From the NCBI RefSeq assembly GCF_021531975.1, contig NZ_JAFBIY010000006.1:1-64000 (forward strand): a DNA stretch of 64,000 nt, written 5' to 3'. Positions 44,473-52,783 of the stretch are shown here, piece after piece (within the stretch, counting starts at the first letter, position 1; every line of letters begins with the position of its first letter). The notes below the pieces were generated by a model. That model had not been told where the DNA came from, searched no databases, and saw nothing but the letters and a program-made list of their open reading frames with translations. A program made the translations under genes and the position numbers. The DNA is from Faecalicatena contorta (GTDB taxonomy: Bacteria; Bacillota; Clostridia; Lachnospirales; Lachnospiraceae).

Positions 44473-45789
44473 ATGAAGAAAGTGGCACTGCACAATCTTG
44501 GGTGCAAAGTGAATGCTTATGAGACAGAAGCCATGCAGGAGCTTCTTAGGGAAAATGGCTATGAGATCGTACCGTTTCAGGAGGGAGCGGACGTTTATAT
44601 TATTAATACATGTACAGTGACAAATATGGCAGACCGCAAATCCAGGCAGATGCTGCACAAAGCGCGTAAGATGAATCCGCAGGCGATCATCGTGGCAGCA
44701 GGGTGTTATGTGCAGACGGAAAAGGACAAGGTTGACGAAAGCATTGATATTGTAGTCGGCAACAACAGAAAGAAGGATATTGTCTCTATTCTGGAGGAAT
44801 ATGAGGCGCAGCACTCTGTGTGCCGTGGCGAGGAGCAAAAAGAGGCAGACCATGTGCAAAAAGAACTTCTGGACATTGGTCATGAGAAGGAATATGAGGA
44901 GCTTAAGTTAAGTCGAACGGCAGAGCATACCCGTGCCTACATTAAGGTGCAGGATGGCTGTAATCAGTTCTGCTCTTACTGTATTATTCCGTATGCCAGA
45001 GGACGTGTGAGAAGCCGTCATATGGATAACGTCGTTGCGGAAGTAAAGACACTTGCAGCGGGAGGCTATAAGGAAGTGGTACTGACGGGCATTCACTTAA
45101 GCTCCTATGGAGTGGATACAGGAGAGGACCTTTTGTCACTTCTTAAGGCGGTCCATGAGGTGGAAGGGATTGAAAGAATCCGCCTCGGTTCGCTGGAGCC
45201 GCGTATTATTACGGAAGAATTTGTGAAATGTATCAGCAGTATGCCGAAAATGTGTCCGCATTTCCATCTGTCACTTCAGAGCGGCTGTGATGAGACGCTG
45301 AAGCGCATGAACCGCCGTTATACAGCGGAAGAATATATGGAAAAATGCAGACTTCTGCGGAAATATTTCCGTAATCCGGCACTTACGACCGATGTGATCG
45401 TAGGTTTTCCGGGAGAGACAGAAGAAGAGTTTGAAAAGTCACGTGCGTTTATCGAGCAGGTGAATTTCTATGAGACTCATGTATTCAAATATTCCCGCAG
45501 AGAAGGTACCAGGGCAGCTGTGATGCCGGATCAGGTGCCGGAGGAGACGAAGACAGAAAGAAGCGCAGTCCTTCTGGCCCTCAGCCGGAAGAATCAGGCG
45601 GCCTATGAGGAAGCACTGATTGGAACGGTGCAGGAAGTGCTGGTGGAAGAAAGCGTGGAGCGTACGGACGGAATTTATCAGGTGGGACATACGAAAGAAT
45701 ATGTAAAAATCGGACGAAAAACAGAAGAAAATCTGGTGAATCAACTGGTAAATGTAGAAATTGAGAATGGTTTACAAATAATACATTGA
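44473..45789 (+). CDS. mtaB: tRNA t6A37 methylthiotransferase MtaB
   Basis: Radical-SAM enzyme of 438 residues that converts t6A37 of tRNA to ms2t6A. An N-terminal UPF0004 domain (LHNLGCKVNAYETEAMQELL, later INTCTVTNMADRKSRQ) binds one iron-sulfur cluster. The radical-SAM cluster is held by C163, C167 and C170 (GCNQFCSYC). A C-terminal TRAM domain (about 375-438) binds tRNA. The GCKVN start and the sequence around it fit MtaB better than MiaB or RimO. GTAGAAAGGATGGAAATAC precedes the start. Confidence 0.92.
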   Translation: MKKVALHNLGCKVNAYETEAMQELLRENGYEIVPFQEGADVYIINTCTVTNMADRKSRQMLHKARKMNPQAIIVAAGCYVQTEKDKVDESIDIVVGNNRKKDIVSILEEYEAQHSVCRGEEQKEADHVQKELLDIGHEKEYEELKLSRTAEHTRAYIKVQDGCNQFCSYCIIPYARGRVRSRHMDNVVAEVKTLAAGGYKEVVLTGIHLSSYGVDTGEDLLSLLKAVHEVEGIERIRLGSLEPRIITEEFVKCISSMPKMCPHFHLSLQSGCDETLKRMNRRYTAEEYMEKCRLLRKYFRNPALTTDVIVGFPGETEEEFEKSRAFIEQVNFYETHVFKYSRREGTRAAVMPDQVPEETKTERSAVLLALSRKNQAAYEEALIGTVQEVLVEESVERTDGIYQVGHTKEYVKIGRKTEENLVNQLVNVEIENGLQIIH

Positions 45790-45814
45790 ATTTTGGGTGG
45801 CAATAAGGTAGAAT
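45786..45814 (+). promoter_or_regulatory. Promoter of the ireB-ruvX operon
   Basis: TTGAAT (45786..45791, overlapping the mtaB stop), 17-base spacer, TAGAAT (45809..45814). Confidence 0.55.
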
Positions 45815-45846
45815 AGTATAGAAGTATTTTTGGAGGACGTGAGTAT

Positions 45847-46110
45847 ATGAAAGAGTTAACAAACACCCAGTTTTTCCAGGTAGAAAGCGGTCCACAGATT
45901 CAAGCAAAAGACATTCTTGAGATTGTGTACAAGGCATTAAGTGAAAAGGGATATAATCCGGTCAATCAGATCGTTGGATATATTATGTCAGGAGACCCGA
46001 CATACATTACAAGTTATAATGGCGCACGTAGTCTGATCATGAAGATGGAGCGGGACGAACTGGTAGAAGAGATGCTCAAGACGTATATTGAGCACAACGG
46101 ATGGGTATAA
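45847..46110 (+). CDS. ireB: IreB-family regulatory phosphoprotein
   Basis: Small protein of 87 residues of the UPF0297 family. Family members are targets of the PASTA kinase IreK on N-terminal threonines and dampen cell-envelope stress signalling and cephalosporin tolerance in Enterococcus. MKELTNTQFFQVE contains two threonines (Thr5 and Thr7) that fit; GYNPVNQIVGYIMSGDPTYI is the conserved core. The order ireB, ruvX, DUF1292 is conserved in Firmicutes. TTTTGGAGGACGTGAGTAT precedes the start. Confidence 0.92.
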   Translation: MKELTNTQFFQVESGPQIQAKDILEIVYKALSEKGYNPVNQIVGYIMSGDPTYITSYNGARSLIMKMERDELVEEMLKTYIEHNGWV

Positions 46111-46113
46111 TAT

Positions 46114-46548
46114 ATGAGAATCATGGGCCTGGACTACGGCTCTAAGACCGTAGGAGTAGCGATAAGCGATGCCCTCGGCATTACTGCCCAGGGCATTGAG
46201 ACCATATGCCGCAAGGAGGAGAATAAGCTTCGTAAGACATGTGCCCGTATCGAAGAGCTGATACAGGAGTATGAGGTGACGAAGATTGTTCTTGGACTTC
46301 CAAAGCATATGAATAATGAGATTGGTGAGCGGGCAGAGAAGTCACTGCAGTTTGGTGAGATGTTAAAGAGGCGTACCGGACTGGAGGTTGTTATGTGGGA
46401 TGAACGAATGACAACGGTTTCCGCAGAACAGGTACTGATCGAGAATAAAGTGAGGCGTGAAGACCGCAAGAAGTACATTGATAAGATTGCGGCTGTCTTC
46501 ATATTGCAGGGCTATCTGGACGCGGTTCATATGAACGGGAAAGAATAG
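46114..46548 (+). CDS. ruvX: YqgF/RuvX-family nuclease, putative pre-16S rRNA nuclease
   Basis: RNase H-fold protein of 144 residues. [19 protein letters not shown] holds the first catalytic aspartate, [10 protein letters not shown] the conserved middle strand, and [14 protein letters not shown] the later acidic residues; [13 protein letters not shown] ends the fold. In Escherichia coli the homologue processes the 16S rRNA 5' end; a Holliday-junction role has also been claimed. It begins three bases after ireB and is coupled to it. Confidence 0.93.
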   Translation: MRIMGLDYGSKTVGVAISDALGITAQGIETICRKEENKLRKTCARIEELIQEYEVTKIVLGLPKHMNNEIGERAEKSLQFGEMLKRRTGLEVVMWDERMTTVSAEQVLIENKVRREDRKKYIDKIAAVFILQGYLDAVHMNGKE

Positions 46549-46559
46549 GTGTATTTTTT

Positions 46560-46820
46560 ATGGAAAAGATTACATTCATGTCTGAGGAGATGCAGGAAGC
46601 AGTTGATTTTTTTGTGCTGGAACAGACAAAGGTAAATGGAGTATCCTATATTCTTGTGACGGATTCAGAAGAAGACGACGCAGAATGTTTGATTTTAAAA
46701 GACACATCTTCAGAAGAAGCATCGGAAAGTATTTATGAAATTGTAGAAGATGATGAAGAATTGATCGCTATATCGAGAGTATTTGAAGAACTTCTGGAAG
46801 ATGTCGAGATCGAAAGGTAA
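46560..46820 (+). CDS. DUF1292 protein (YrzB-like)
   Basis: Small acidic protein of 86 residues, conserved after ruvX in Firmicutes. FVLEQTKVNGVSYILVTDS and ECLILKDTSSEE are typical of the family; the C-terminus is dominated by Glu and Asp. No activity is known. It ends four bases before the Fur-family start. Confidence 0.85.
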   Translation: MEKITFMSEEMQEAVDFFVLEQTKVNGVSYILVTDSEEDDAECLILKDTSSEEASESIYEIVEDDEELIAISRVFEELLEDVEIER

Positions 46821-46824
46821 GAGT

Positions 46825-47310
46825 ATGTCTATCAGTCAGGAAAAATTCAAAGAAATGCTCAAAGAAAAAGGTCTTAAAGTAACCAGTCAGAGGTTACTTG
46901 TATTAGAGGTACTCGCAGATAATCGTGATAAACACATGACTGTAGAGGATATCTATGAACTGGTAAAGGAAGACAATCCGGATATCGGACTGGCAACCAT
47001 TTACCGGACAGTGCAGTTGCTCCTGGAAATGCAATTGGTGGATCGTATTAATCTGGATGATGGGTGTGGACGCTATGAGATAGGGGAAGTATCCGAAAGT
47101 GATGTGAAAGGAAAGCATCATCACCATCATCTGATCTGTAAAAATTGTGGAAAGGTGCTCTCCTTCAAGGATGATCTGCTGGAAGAGCTGGAACGGCATA
47201 TCGAGGAAGAGACGGGGTTCCGCATATTGGACCACGAATTAAAGTTCTACGGACACTGCAGGGAATGCCAGATGGGCAAAAATAGTACGGAAAAGCACGT
47301 GGAGGTGTAG
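46825..47310 (+). CDS. Fur-family metalloregulator
   Basis: DNA-binding repressor of 161 residues. The winged helix is seen in GLKVTSQRLLVLEVLADN and IGLATIYRTVQLLLEM. The metal region has GKHHHHHLICKNCGKV and a second CREC pair near the end (HCREC), giving a CxxC...CxxC zinc site. Whether it senses iron (Fur), peroxide (PerR) or zinc (Zur) cannot be settled from sequence alone. ATG 46825 was chosen because GAAAGG precedes it and a longer frame would overlap DUF1292. It is cotranscribed with the RNase J gene. Confidence 0.88.
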   Translation: MSISQEKFKEMLKEKGLKVTSQRLLVLEVLADNRDKHMTVEDIYELVKEDNPDIGLATIYRTVQLLLEMQLVDRINLDDGCGRYEIGEVSESDVKGKHHHHHLICKNCGKVLSFKDDLLEELERHIEEETGFRILDHELKFYGHCRECQMGKNSTEKHVEV

Positions 47311-47312
47311 AC

Positions 47313-48980
47313 TTGAAAAAAGAAAATAGTGGAAGTATGCGTATCATTCCGCTCGGTGGACTGGAAAAGATCGGAATGAACATTACTGCCTTCGAATACG
47401 AAGACAGTATTATTGTTGTGGACTGCGGTCTTGCGTTCCCGGAGGACGATATGCTGGGAATCGACCTGGTCATCCCGGATATCACTTATCTGAAGGATAA
47501 TGCTGAGAAGGTGAAGGGATTTGTGATTACTCATGGACATGAGGATCATATCGGAGCACTCTGTTATGTTCTTCGTGAAATGAATCTGCCGATTTATGCG
47601 ACAAAGCTTACCATGGGTATTATCGAGAGAAAGCTTACGGAGCATAATCTGCTTCGCACCACAAGAAGAAAGGTAGTAAAGCACGGACAGTCCATTAACC
47701 TTGGACAGTTTAGAATTGAATTTATTAAAACAAATCACAGCATTCAGGATGCGGCAGCACTTGCGATCTATTCACCGGCCGGAATTGTTGTGCATACAGG
47801 AGACTTTAAGGTAGATTACACGCCGGTATTTGGCGATGCGATCGATCTACAGAGATTTGCAGAGATTGGAAAGAAAGGTGTACTGGCGCTCATGTCAGAC
47901 AGTACCAACGCAGAACGTCCGGGATTTACCCAGTCAGAGCGCACTGTCGGCATTACATTTGATCACATATTCGCAGAGCACCAGGATACAAGAATCATCA
48001 TTGCAACATTTGCGTCAAATGTAGACCGTGTGCAGCAGATCATCAACTCCGCATGTAAGTACGGACGTAAGGTGGTAGTAGAAGGCCGCAGTATGGTTAG
48101 TATTATTCAGGTAGCACAGGAACTGGGGTATCTGAATGTGCCTGAGAATACACTGGTTGAGATCGATCAGCTGAAGAATTATCCACCGGAGAAGACAGTG
48201 CTGATCACGACAGGAAGCCAGGGAGAGTCCATGGCAGCACTTTCCAGAATGGCAGCAGATGTGCATAAGAAAGTAACGATCATGCCGGGCGATACGGTTA
48301 TATTCAGTTCCAACCCGATCCCGGGAAACGAAAAGTCAGTATCCAAGGTCATTAACGAATTATCCGCAAAAGGCGCGAATGTTATCTTCCAGGATGCACA
48401 CGTATCCGGACATGCATGCCAGGAAGAGCTGAAGCTCATTTACTCTCTGGTAAAGCCGAAATACGCCATTCCGATCCACGGCGAGTATCGCCACAGAAGA
48501 GCGAATGCAAGACTTGCCAAGTCACTGGGCATACCAAAAGAGAATGTATTTATGATGCAGTCCGGTGAAGTACTGGAACTCAATGAAAAAGAAGCAAAGA
48601 TCGTAGATAAAGTACACACAGGAGAAATCCTGGTAGACGGTCTCGGTGTCGGAGATGTCGGAAACATCGTACTTCGCGACAGACAACATCTGGCAGAAGA
48701 CGGTATCCTCATCGTAGTCCTGACACTGGAAAAAGGAACTAATCAGCTCCTTGCAGGACCGGATATCGTATCCCGCGGATTCGTGTATGTGAGAGAATCC
48801 GAAGGACTTATGGAAGAAGCACGGCGCGTTCTGACAGAAGCAGTAGAAGATTGTCTGCTGCATCAGCGTAACGCAGACTGGAGCAAGATTAAGCTTGTGA
48901 TCCGCGATACAATGAACGAATTCATCTGGAAACGGACAAAGAGAAAGCCGATGATACTTCCGATTATTATGGATGTGTAA
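47313..48980 (+). CDS. rnj: Ribonuclease J
   Basis: Metallo-beta-lactamase nuclease of 555 residues that matures and degrades mRNA as endo- and 5'-exonuclease. RIIPLGGLEKIGMNITAF begins the fold, ITHGHEDHIGA (H74, H76, D78, H79) holds the zinc ions, and MSDSTNAERPGFTQSER and FSSNPIPGNEKSVSKV lie in the beta-CASP domain. The VSGHACQEELKL motif and HGEYRHRRANARLAK close the active site. A C-terminal domain follows. The start is TTG, behind GGAGGTG inside the end of fur, so the two are coupled. The sequence does not say whether it is J1 or J2. Confidence 0.95.
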   Translation: MKKENSGSMRIIPLGGLEKIGMNITAFEYEDSIIVVDCGLAFPEDDMLGIDLVIPDITYLKDNAEKVKGFVITHGHEDHIGALCYVLREMNLPIYATKLTMGIIERKLTEHNLLRTTRRKVVKHGQSINLGQFRIEFIKTNHSIQDAAALAIYSPAGIVVHTGDFKVDYTPVFGDAIDLQRFAEIGKKGVLALMSDSTNAERPGFTQSERTVGITFDHIFAEHQDTRIIIATFASNVDRVQQIINSACKYGRKVVVEGRSMVSIIQVAQELGYLNVPENTLVEIDQLKNYPPEKTVLITTGSQGESMAALSRMAADVHKKVTIMPGDTVIFSSNPIPGNEKSVSKVINELSAKGANVIFQDAHVSGHACQEELKLIYSLVKPKYAIPIHGEYRHRRANARLAKSLGIPKENVFMMQSGEVLELNEKEAKIVDKVHTGEILVDGLGVGDVGNIVLRDRQHLAEDGILIVVLTLEKGTNQLLAGPDIVSRGFVYVRESEGLMEEARRVLTEAVEDCLLHQRNADWSKIKLVIRDTMNEFIWKRTKRKPMILPIIMDV

Positions 48981-48984
48981 AATG

Positions 48985-49017
48985 GGGACGTAGTATTTTG
49001 CAAAAATACTACGTCCC
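48985..49017. repeat. 15-bp perfect hairpin after rnj
   Basis: GGGACGTAGTATTTT (48985..48999) and AAAATACTACGTCCC (49003..49017) with a three-base loop (GCA). Strong stem directly after the stop codon at 48980, but no T-run follows, so it may block 3' exonucleases or end transcription by another way. Confidence 0.9.
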
Positions 49018-49064
49018 AAACTGTGATTTGTGGTGTACCAAAATGAAAAAAGGGGTGTACCTAA

Positions 49065-49706
49065 ATGATTGTTGATGAGAGAATGGTGACCTATATCCAT
49101 TCGCTGGAAAGCCCGGAAACTCCGCTTCTGGAGGCGATTGAGCAGGAGGCGTTAGATACATTTGTGCCAATCATACGTAAGGAGACGCAGAGTTTTTTGA
49201 AGGTGCTTTTACTGATGAAGAAACCGGTAAGAGTTCTGGAGATTGGTACGGCGGTTGGTTTTTCAGCGCTTTTGATGAGCGAGTATATGCCGGAGAATGG
49301 TCACATTACAACGGTTGAGAATTATAAAAAACGGATCCCGATTGCCCGAGAGAATTTTAAGCGGGCAGGGAAAGAGGAGCAGATTACGCTCATTGAGGGA
49401 GATGCTCTTGCTGTTATGAAGAAGCTTGACGGGCCGTATGATTTTATATTTATGGATGCGGCTAAGGGGCAGTATATTCATTATATGCCTGAGGCAATTC
49501 GGCTGCTTGCGCCGGAAGGTGTGCTTGTGTCTGATAATGTGCTGCAGGACGGCGATATTATTGAGTCGAGGTTCGCGGTGGAGAGGCGCAATCGGACGAT
49601 TCACAGCCGCATGCGGGAGTATTTATATGAGCTGAAGCATAATGAGCATCTTCAGACATCCATTCTTCCGTTGGGTGATGGAATCGCTCTCAGTGTGAAG
49701 AAGTGA
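49065..49706 (+). CDS. trmR: Class I SAM methyltransferase, TrmR-like
   Basis: Methyltransferase of 213 residues resembling Bacillus subtilis TrmR (YrrM), which methylates 5-hydroxyuridine at tRNA position 34. VRVLEIGTAVGFSALLMSEY binds SAM, and FIFMDAAKGQYIHYMPEAI carries the acidic residue and the catechol-O-methyltransferase-like metal site; LLAPEGVLVSDNVLQDGDII follows. The neighbouring TrhP-like gene, which belongs to the hydroxylation step before it, supports TrmR. AAAAAGGGGTGTACCTAA precedes the start. A general O-methyltransferase is the alternative. Confidence 0.85.
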   Translation: MIVDERMVTYIHSLESPETPLLEAIEQEALDTFVPIIRKETQSFLKVLLLMKKPVRVLEIGTAVGFSALLMSEYMPENGHITTVENYKKRIPIARENFKRAGKEEQITLIEGDALAVMKKLDGPYDFIFMDAAKGQYIHYMPEAIRLLAPEGVLVSDNVLQDGDIIESRFAVERRNRTIHSRMREYLYELKHNEHLQTSILPLGDGIALSVKK

Positions 49707-49764
49707 ATAAATAAGTGAAAATGGAAAGAAGCATTTTAACAGAAGTTTTTGAGGAGAAAATGAT

Positions 49765-50994
49765 ATGAGAAACAGACGTCCGGAATTATTGATCCCGGCG
49801 AGCAGCCTGGAAGTGTTGAAAACGGCGGTTATTTTTGGCGCGGATGCGGTATATATCGGCGGCGAGGCTTTTGGCCTGCGCGCGAAGGCAAAGAATTTTT
49901 CCATGGAAGATATGAAGGAAGGAATTGTATTTGCTCACGAGCACGGAGCAAGAGTCCATGTGACGGTAAATATTCTTGCGCATAATGATGATCTGGAGGG
50001 GGTAAAGCAGTATCTGAAGGAGTTAAAGGAAATCGGACCAGATGCTTTGATTATCGCTGATCCGGCAATTTTTATGCTGGCAAAGGAAATCTGCCCGGAA
50101 ATAGAACGTCATGTGAGTACGCAGGCAAATAATACCAATTATGGAACCTATCAGTTCTGGTGGAATCTTGGTGCAAAGAGAGTGGTGTCTGCAAGAGAAT
50201 TGTCATTAAAGGAAATCCGGGAAATCCGGGAAAAGATTCCGGAGGAAATGGAAATAGAGAGCTTTATTCATGGTGCAATGTGCATTTCCTATTCGGGAAG
50301 GTGCCTTCTGAGCAATTACTTTACCGGAAGAGATGCCAATCAGGGGGCATGTACGCACCCGTGCCGCTGGAAATATGCGGTTGTTGAGGAGACAAGACCG
50401 GGAGAATATATGCCGGTATACGAAAATGAGCGTGGCACTTATATTTTCAATTCCAAGGATCTGTGCATGATCGAGCACATTCCGGAAATGATAGATGCCG
50501 GAATCGACAGCTTCAAGATAGAGGGTCGTATGAAAACAGCCCTTTATGTAGCGACAGTTGCCAGAACTTATCGGAAAGCAATTGATGATTATCTGGAAAG
50601 TCCGGAAAAATATAAGGCAAATATGCCGTGGTATCTGGATCAGATTTCCAATTGCACATACCGTCAGTTCACAACCGGATTTTATTTTGGTAAACCAAGT
50701 GAAGAAAGTCAGATATATGACAGCAACACTTACGTAAAAGAGTATACGTATCTTGGTATTGTCGGCGGAGAAAAAGACGGCATGTACCGGATTGAACAGA
50801 GAAATAAGTTCTCTGTCGGCGAAAAGATTGAAATCATGAAGCCAGACGGAGAAAATGTAGAAGTGACCGTAACCCAAATTGTGGATGAGGAAGGAAACCC
50901 GCAGGAAAGCGCACCCCATCCAAAACAAGTGCTTTACATCGCATTAGAAGGCGGAAAAGCAGAACAGTACGATATATTGCGGCGGGAGGAATAA
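49765..50994 (+). CDS. Peptidase U32-family tRNA hydroxylation protein, TrhP2-like
   Basis: Protein of 409 residues. It begins RRPELLIPASSLEVLKTAVI and has VSTQANNTNYGTYQFWWNLG and IESFIHGAMCISYSGRCLLS, the core of the U32 family. Cysteines in SYSGRC, GACTHPCRW fit an iron-sulfur cluster. In B. subtilis the homologous TrhP1 and TrhP2 make 5-hydroxyuridine in tRNA, which TrmR methylates; here only one TrhP gene is seen beside trmR. U32 proteins were once called collagenases. TTTTTGAGGAGAAAATGAT precedes the start. It converges on the PTS IIC-like gene. Confidence 0.88.
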   Translation: MRNRRPELLIPASSLEVLKTAVIFGADAVYIGGEAFGLRAKAKNFSMEDMKEGIVFAHEHGARVHVTVNILAHNDDLEGVKQYLKELKEIGPDALIIADPAIFMLAKEICPEIERHVSTQANNTNYGTYQFWWNLGAKRVVSARELSLKEIREIREKIPEEMEIESFIHGAMCISYSGRCLLSNYFTGRDANQGACTHPCRWKYAVVEETRPGEYMPVYENERGTYIFNSKDLCMIEHIPEMIDAGIDSFKIEGRMKTALYVATVARTYRKAIDDYLESPEKYKANMPWYLDQISNCTYRQFTTGFYFGKPSEESQIYDSNTYVKEYTYLGIVGGEKDGMYRIEQRNKFSVGEKIEIMKPDGENVEVTVTQIVDEEGNPQESAPHPKQVLYIALEGGKAEQYDILRREE

Positions 50995-51005
50995 GAATTT
51001 GGTTC

Positions 51006-51540
51006 AGTAATTTTGTCTGAAGCAGGACAGTGACGCGAGACAGCAGAACTTGGAGAAACGAACCAGTCGCTGACAAACGGTAAACATCAAAAGCTGATAT
51101 AACATTCGTAATCGAGTATATTCGACGGGAACTCCTGATGAGTTCCGCGTCTCAGATACTCTTTCGCCTTGTATGGGAAATACAAGGCGAATACGAAGTT
51201 ATATCAGCTTTTTCTGCAACCGTTTGTAACACTCTTCCACGTTTCCCAACGCCCTGCTGTCTCGCCTCACTTGTAATGCCTCAGCTAAAATACTAAAACC
51301 GCATAACTCCCGTGTTGCCGTTACATTATGGGCATAGTAACATGTTCTTTCGCTTTAGAAAATGTTACTATACCAACAAGATAGGGCATGCACATCTACC
51401 CGGAATTGCCAGTACAGTAGTGGTAACAGCTATCGGCAGAAGTAAGCGACGAGGTAAGCAGGAGACTCCGCAGAATCCAGCCCGAAGCTGTTAGAGGTCG
51501 AAAAACAGGCGTCGCTTATCGTCTGCTTTTCGACCTCTTA
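51006..51540. ncRNA. Candidate large structured RNA or dispersed inverted repeat
   Basis: No open frame of note lies in 50995..51617. Instead the DNA is one of nested complements. Domain 1: 51035..51046 with 51254..51265 (12 of 12), 51073..51081 with 51219..51227 (9 of 9), 51089..51103 with 51198..51212 (15 of 15), 51105..51110 with 51192..51197. The centre is a three-way junction with hairpins at 51114..51161 and 51163..51191. Domain 2: hairpins 51334..51371 and 51491..51540; the second loop (51510..51518) matches 51443..51451, a probable pseudoknot. Strand is not certain. Confidence 0.55.
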
Positions 51541-51617
51541 TAGATTCGTGGCTTAGTTGTAAGGACGGACGCATCGGAGACATATAGAAATATATCAACT
51601 GTATACCACTTACTATA

Positions 51618-52676
51618 CTAAATTCCTACCGGCATCTCCATCTCTGGTTCTTTTATGGATGACACAGCTACTTCGGGTACTTTTGTTATGTGTTTGAATA
51701 TGGTTCCGCCTACGATTCCGGCTACGGTTCCGCCGAGGATTGCGAAGACGAGTGCCAGGATTACCTTAACCGGGGAGTTGAAGGCAAATGGTGCCAGAAG
51801 GCCCGGTATCGGGGAGGCAGTGCCTGGTGCGTTATTTACAATGTGGAAGACTGCGGCTGAAATGCCGGCTAATCCGCCACCGAAGAAGTTTGAGCAATAA
51901 ATCGGGATCGGATTGGCAGTAATGATATCTGCCTGTGTCAGAGGCTCAAGCATAACGGCGATGACGTTGCTCTTGTCACCAAGTTTCAGTTTTGCAAAGA
52001 TGAGCCCGTTCGTAAAGGAACCGCCGACGCATGCGATAGCGGCAATACCCATTGCAAGTCCGTTCAGTCCGAGCATGGCAGTAAGAGCCATGGAGCTCAG
52101 TGGGGATGTGCAGATCATTTTGATAATTCCGCCAAGCAGGAATCCCATAACGATAGGAGACTGCTCAGTTGCGGCACTGATGGTTTCGCCGATCTGTGCG
52201 AGGATCAGGTTTACGGCAGGGTTTACAGCGTAAACGATAAGTCGTGCAAGAGGAGCGATAATGAGCGCGCCGCCGATAATATTTAATCCCTGAGGAAGTT
52301 TCTTTTCGATGATCGGGGAGATAAGACCGATGATGTAACCGGCGATGAATCCAGGCAGGATTCCATATCCGCCGACAGCAACACCTGCAACTACGGCAAA
52401 TACCGGATTGGCTCCCATGCTGATTGGAACCATGATTGCAGCGGCGACACCGCCCATGCTGCCGGAAGTTTCGCCAACGGTGCGGAAGAATTCCAGACCG
52501 AGGAGATCACCGGTGATATATTTGTGGACAGCTTCCACGAGAAATGATGCGATAGCAGCATTTGCCATACCCGACATGGCAAGCTGACCTTTCGGCATTT
52601 TCAGGCTGAACAGCGAGAAAGCTGCAAGAGTAACTAATAACAGACCAACTCCAGATAAAATAGTTAACATAGACAT
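51618..52676 (-). CDS. PTS_EIIC_2-family sugar transporter subunit IIC
   Basis: Membrane protein of 352 residues with about ten helices, rich in glycine and alanine: MSGMANAAIASFLVEAVHKY, GVAVGGYGILPGFIAGYIIG, ICTSPLSSMALTAMLGLNG. It matches the PTS IIC type found as a stand-alone protein in Clostridia. No IIA or IIB domain and no other PTS gene is nearby, so the substrate, and even whether phosphate is involved, are open. GAATGTGAGGTAATGTCT is the ribosome-binding region. It lies downstream of a two-component system whose expected operator precedes its start. Confidence 0.85.
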   Translation of the reverse strand: MSMLTILSGVGLLLVTLAAFSLFSLKMPKGQLAMSGMANAAIASFLVEAVHKYITGDLLGLEFFRTVGETSGSMGGVAAAIMVPISMGANPVFAVVAGVAVGGYGILPGFIAGYIIGLISPIIEKKLPQGLNIIGGALIIAPLARLIVYAVNPAVNLILAQIGETISAATEQSPIVMGFLLGGIIKMICTSPLSSMALTAMLGLNGLAMGIAAIACVGGSFTNGLIFAKLKLGDKSNVIAVMLEPLTQADIITANPIPIYCSNFFGGGLAGISAAVFHIVNNAPGTASPIPGLLAPFAFNSPVKVILALVFAILGGTVAGIVGGTIFKHITKVPEVAVSSIKEPEMEMPVGI

Positions 52677-52752
52677 TACCTCACATTCTTATTATTTGTG
52701 TTTTAAATAAATTCCGTTCGTTTATTGGTGAGATAAATATATATGTATGGTT

Positions 52753-52768
52753 TCAAAAAGTAACAAAA
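52753..52768 (-). promoter_or_regulatory. GlnL-type direct-repeat operator upstream of the IIC gene
   Basis: On the minus strand TTTTGT (52768..52763), four bases, TTTTGA (52758..52753). The GlnL operator in Bacillus subtilis was described, as I recall, as TTTTGT-N4-TTTTGT, so 11 of 12 positions agree. A possible promoter (TTGTTA 52766..52761, 17-base spacer, TATATA 52743..52738) overlaps it. Confidence 0.55.
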
Positions 52769-52783
52769 AGTTTCAAGAAAAAT

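Noticed and set aside
51128-51146. CTGATGAG, the core motif of a hammerhead ribozyme, within a hairpin
   Set aside because: It forms the loop and one arm of the GGAACTC/GAGTTCC hairpin and no GAAAC core follows at the right place.
51006-51540. tmRNA, RNase P RNA, SRP RNA, group II intron or T-box
   Set aside because: No tRNA-like end, no P4 or class-B start, no SRP Alu or GNAR-type tip, no intron domain V and no T-box sequence were found.
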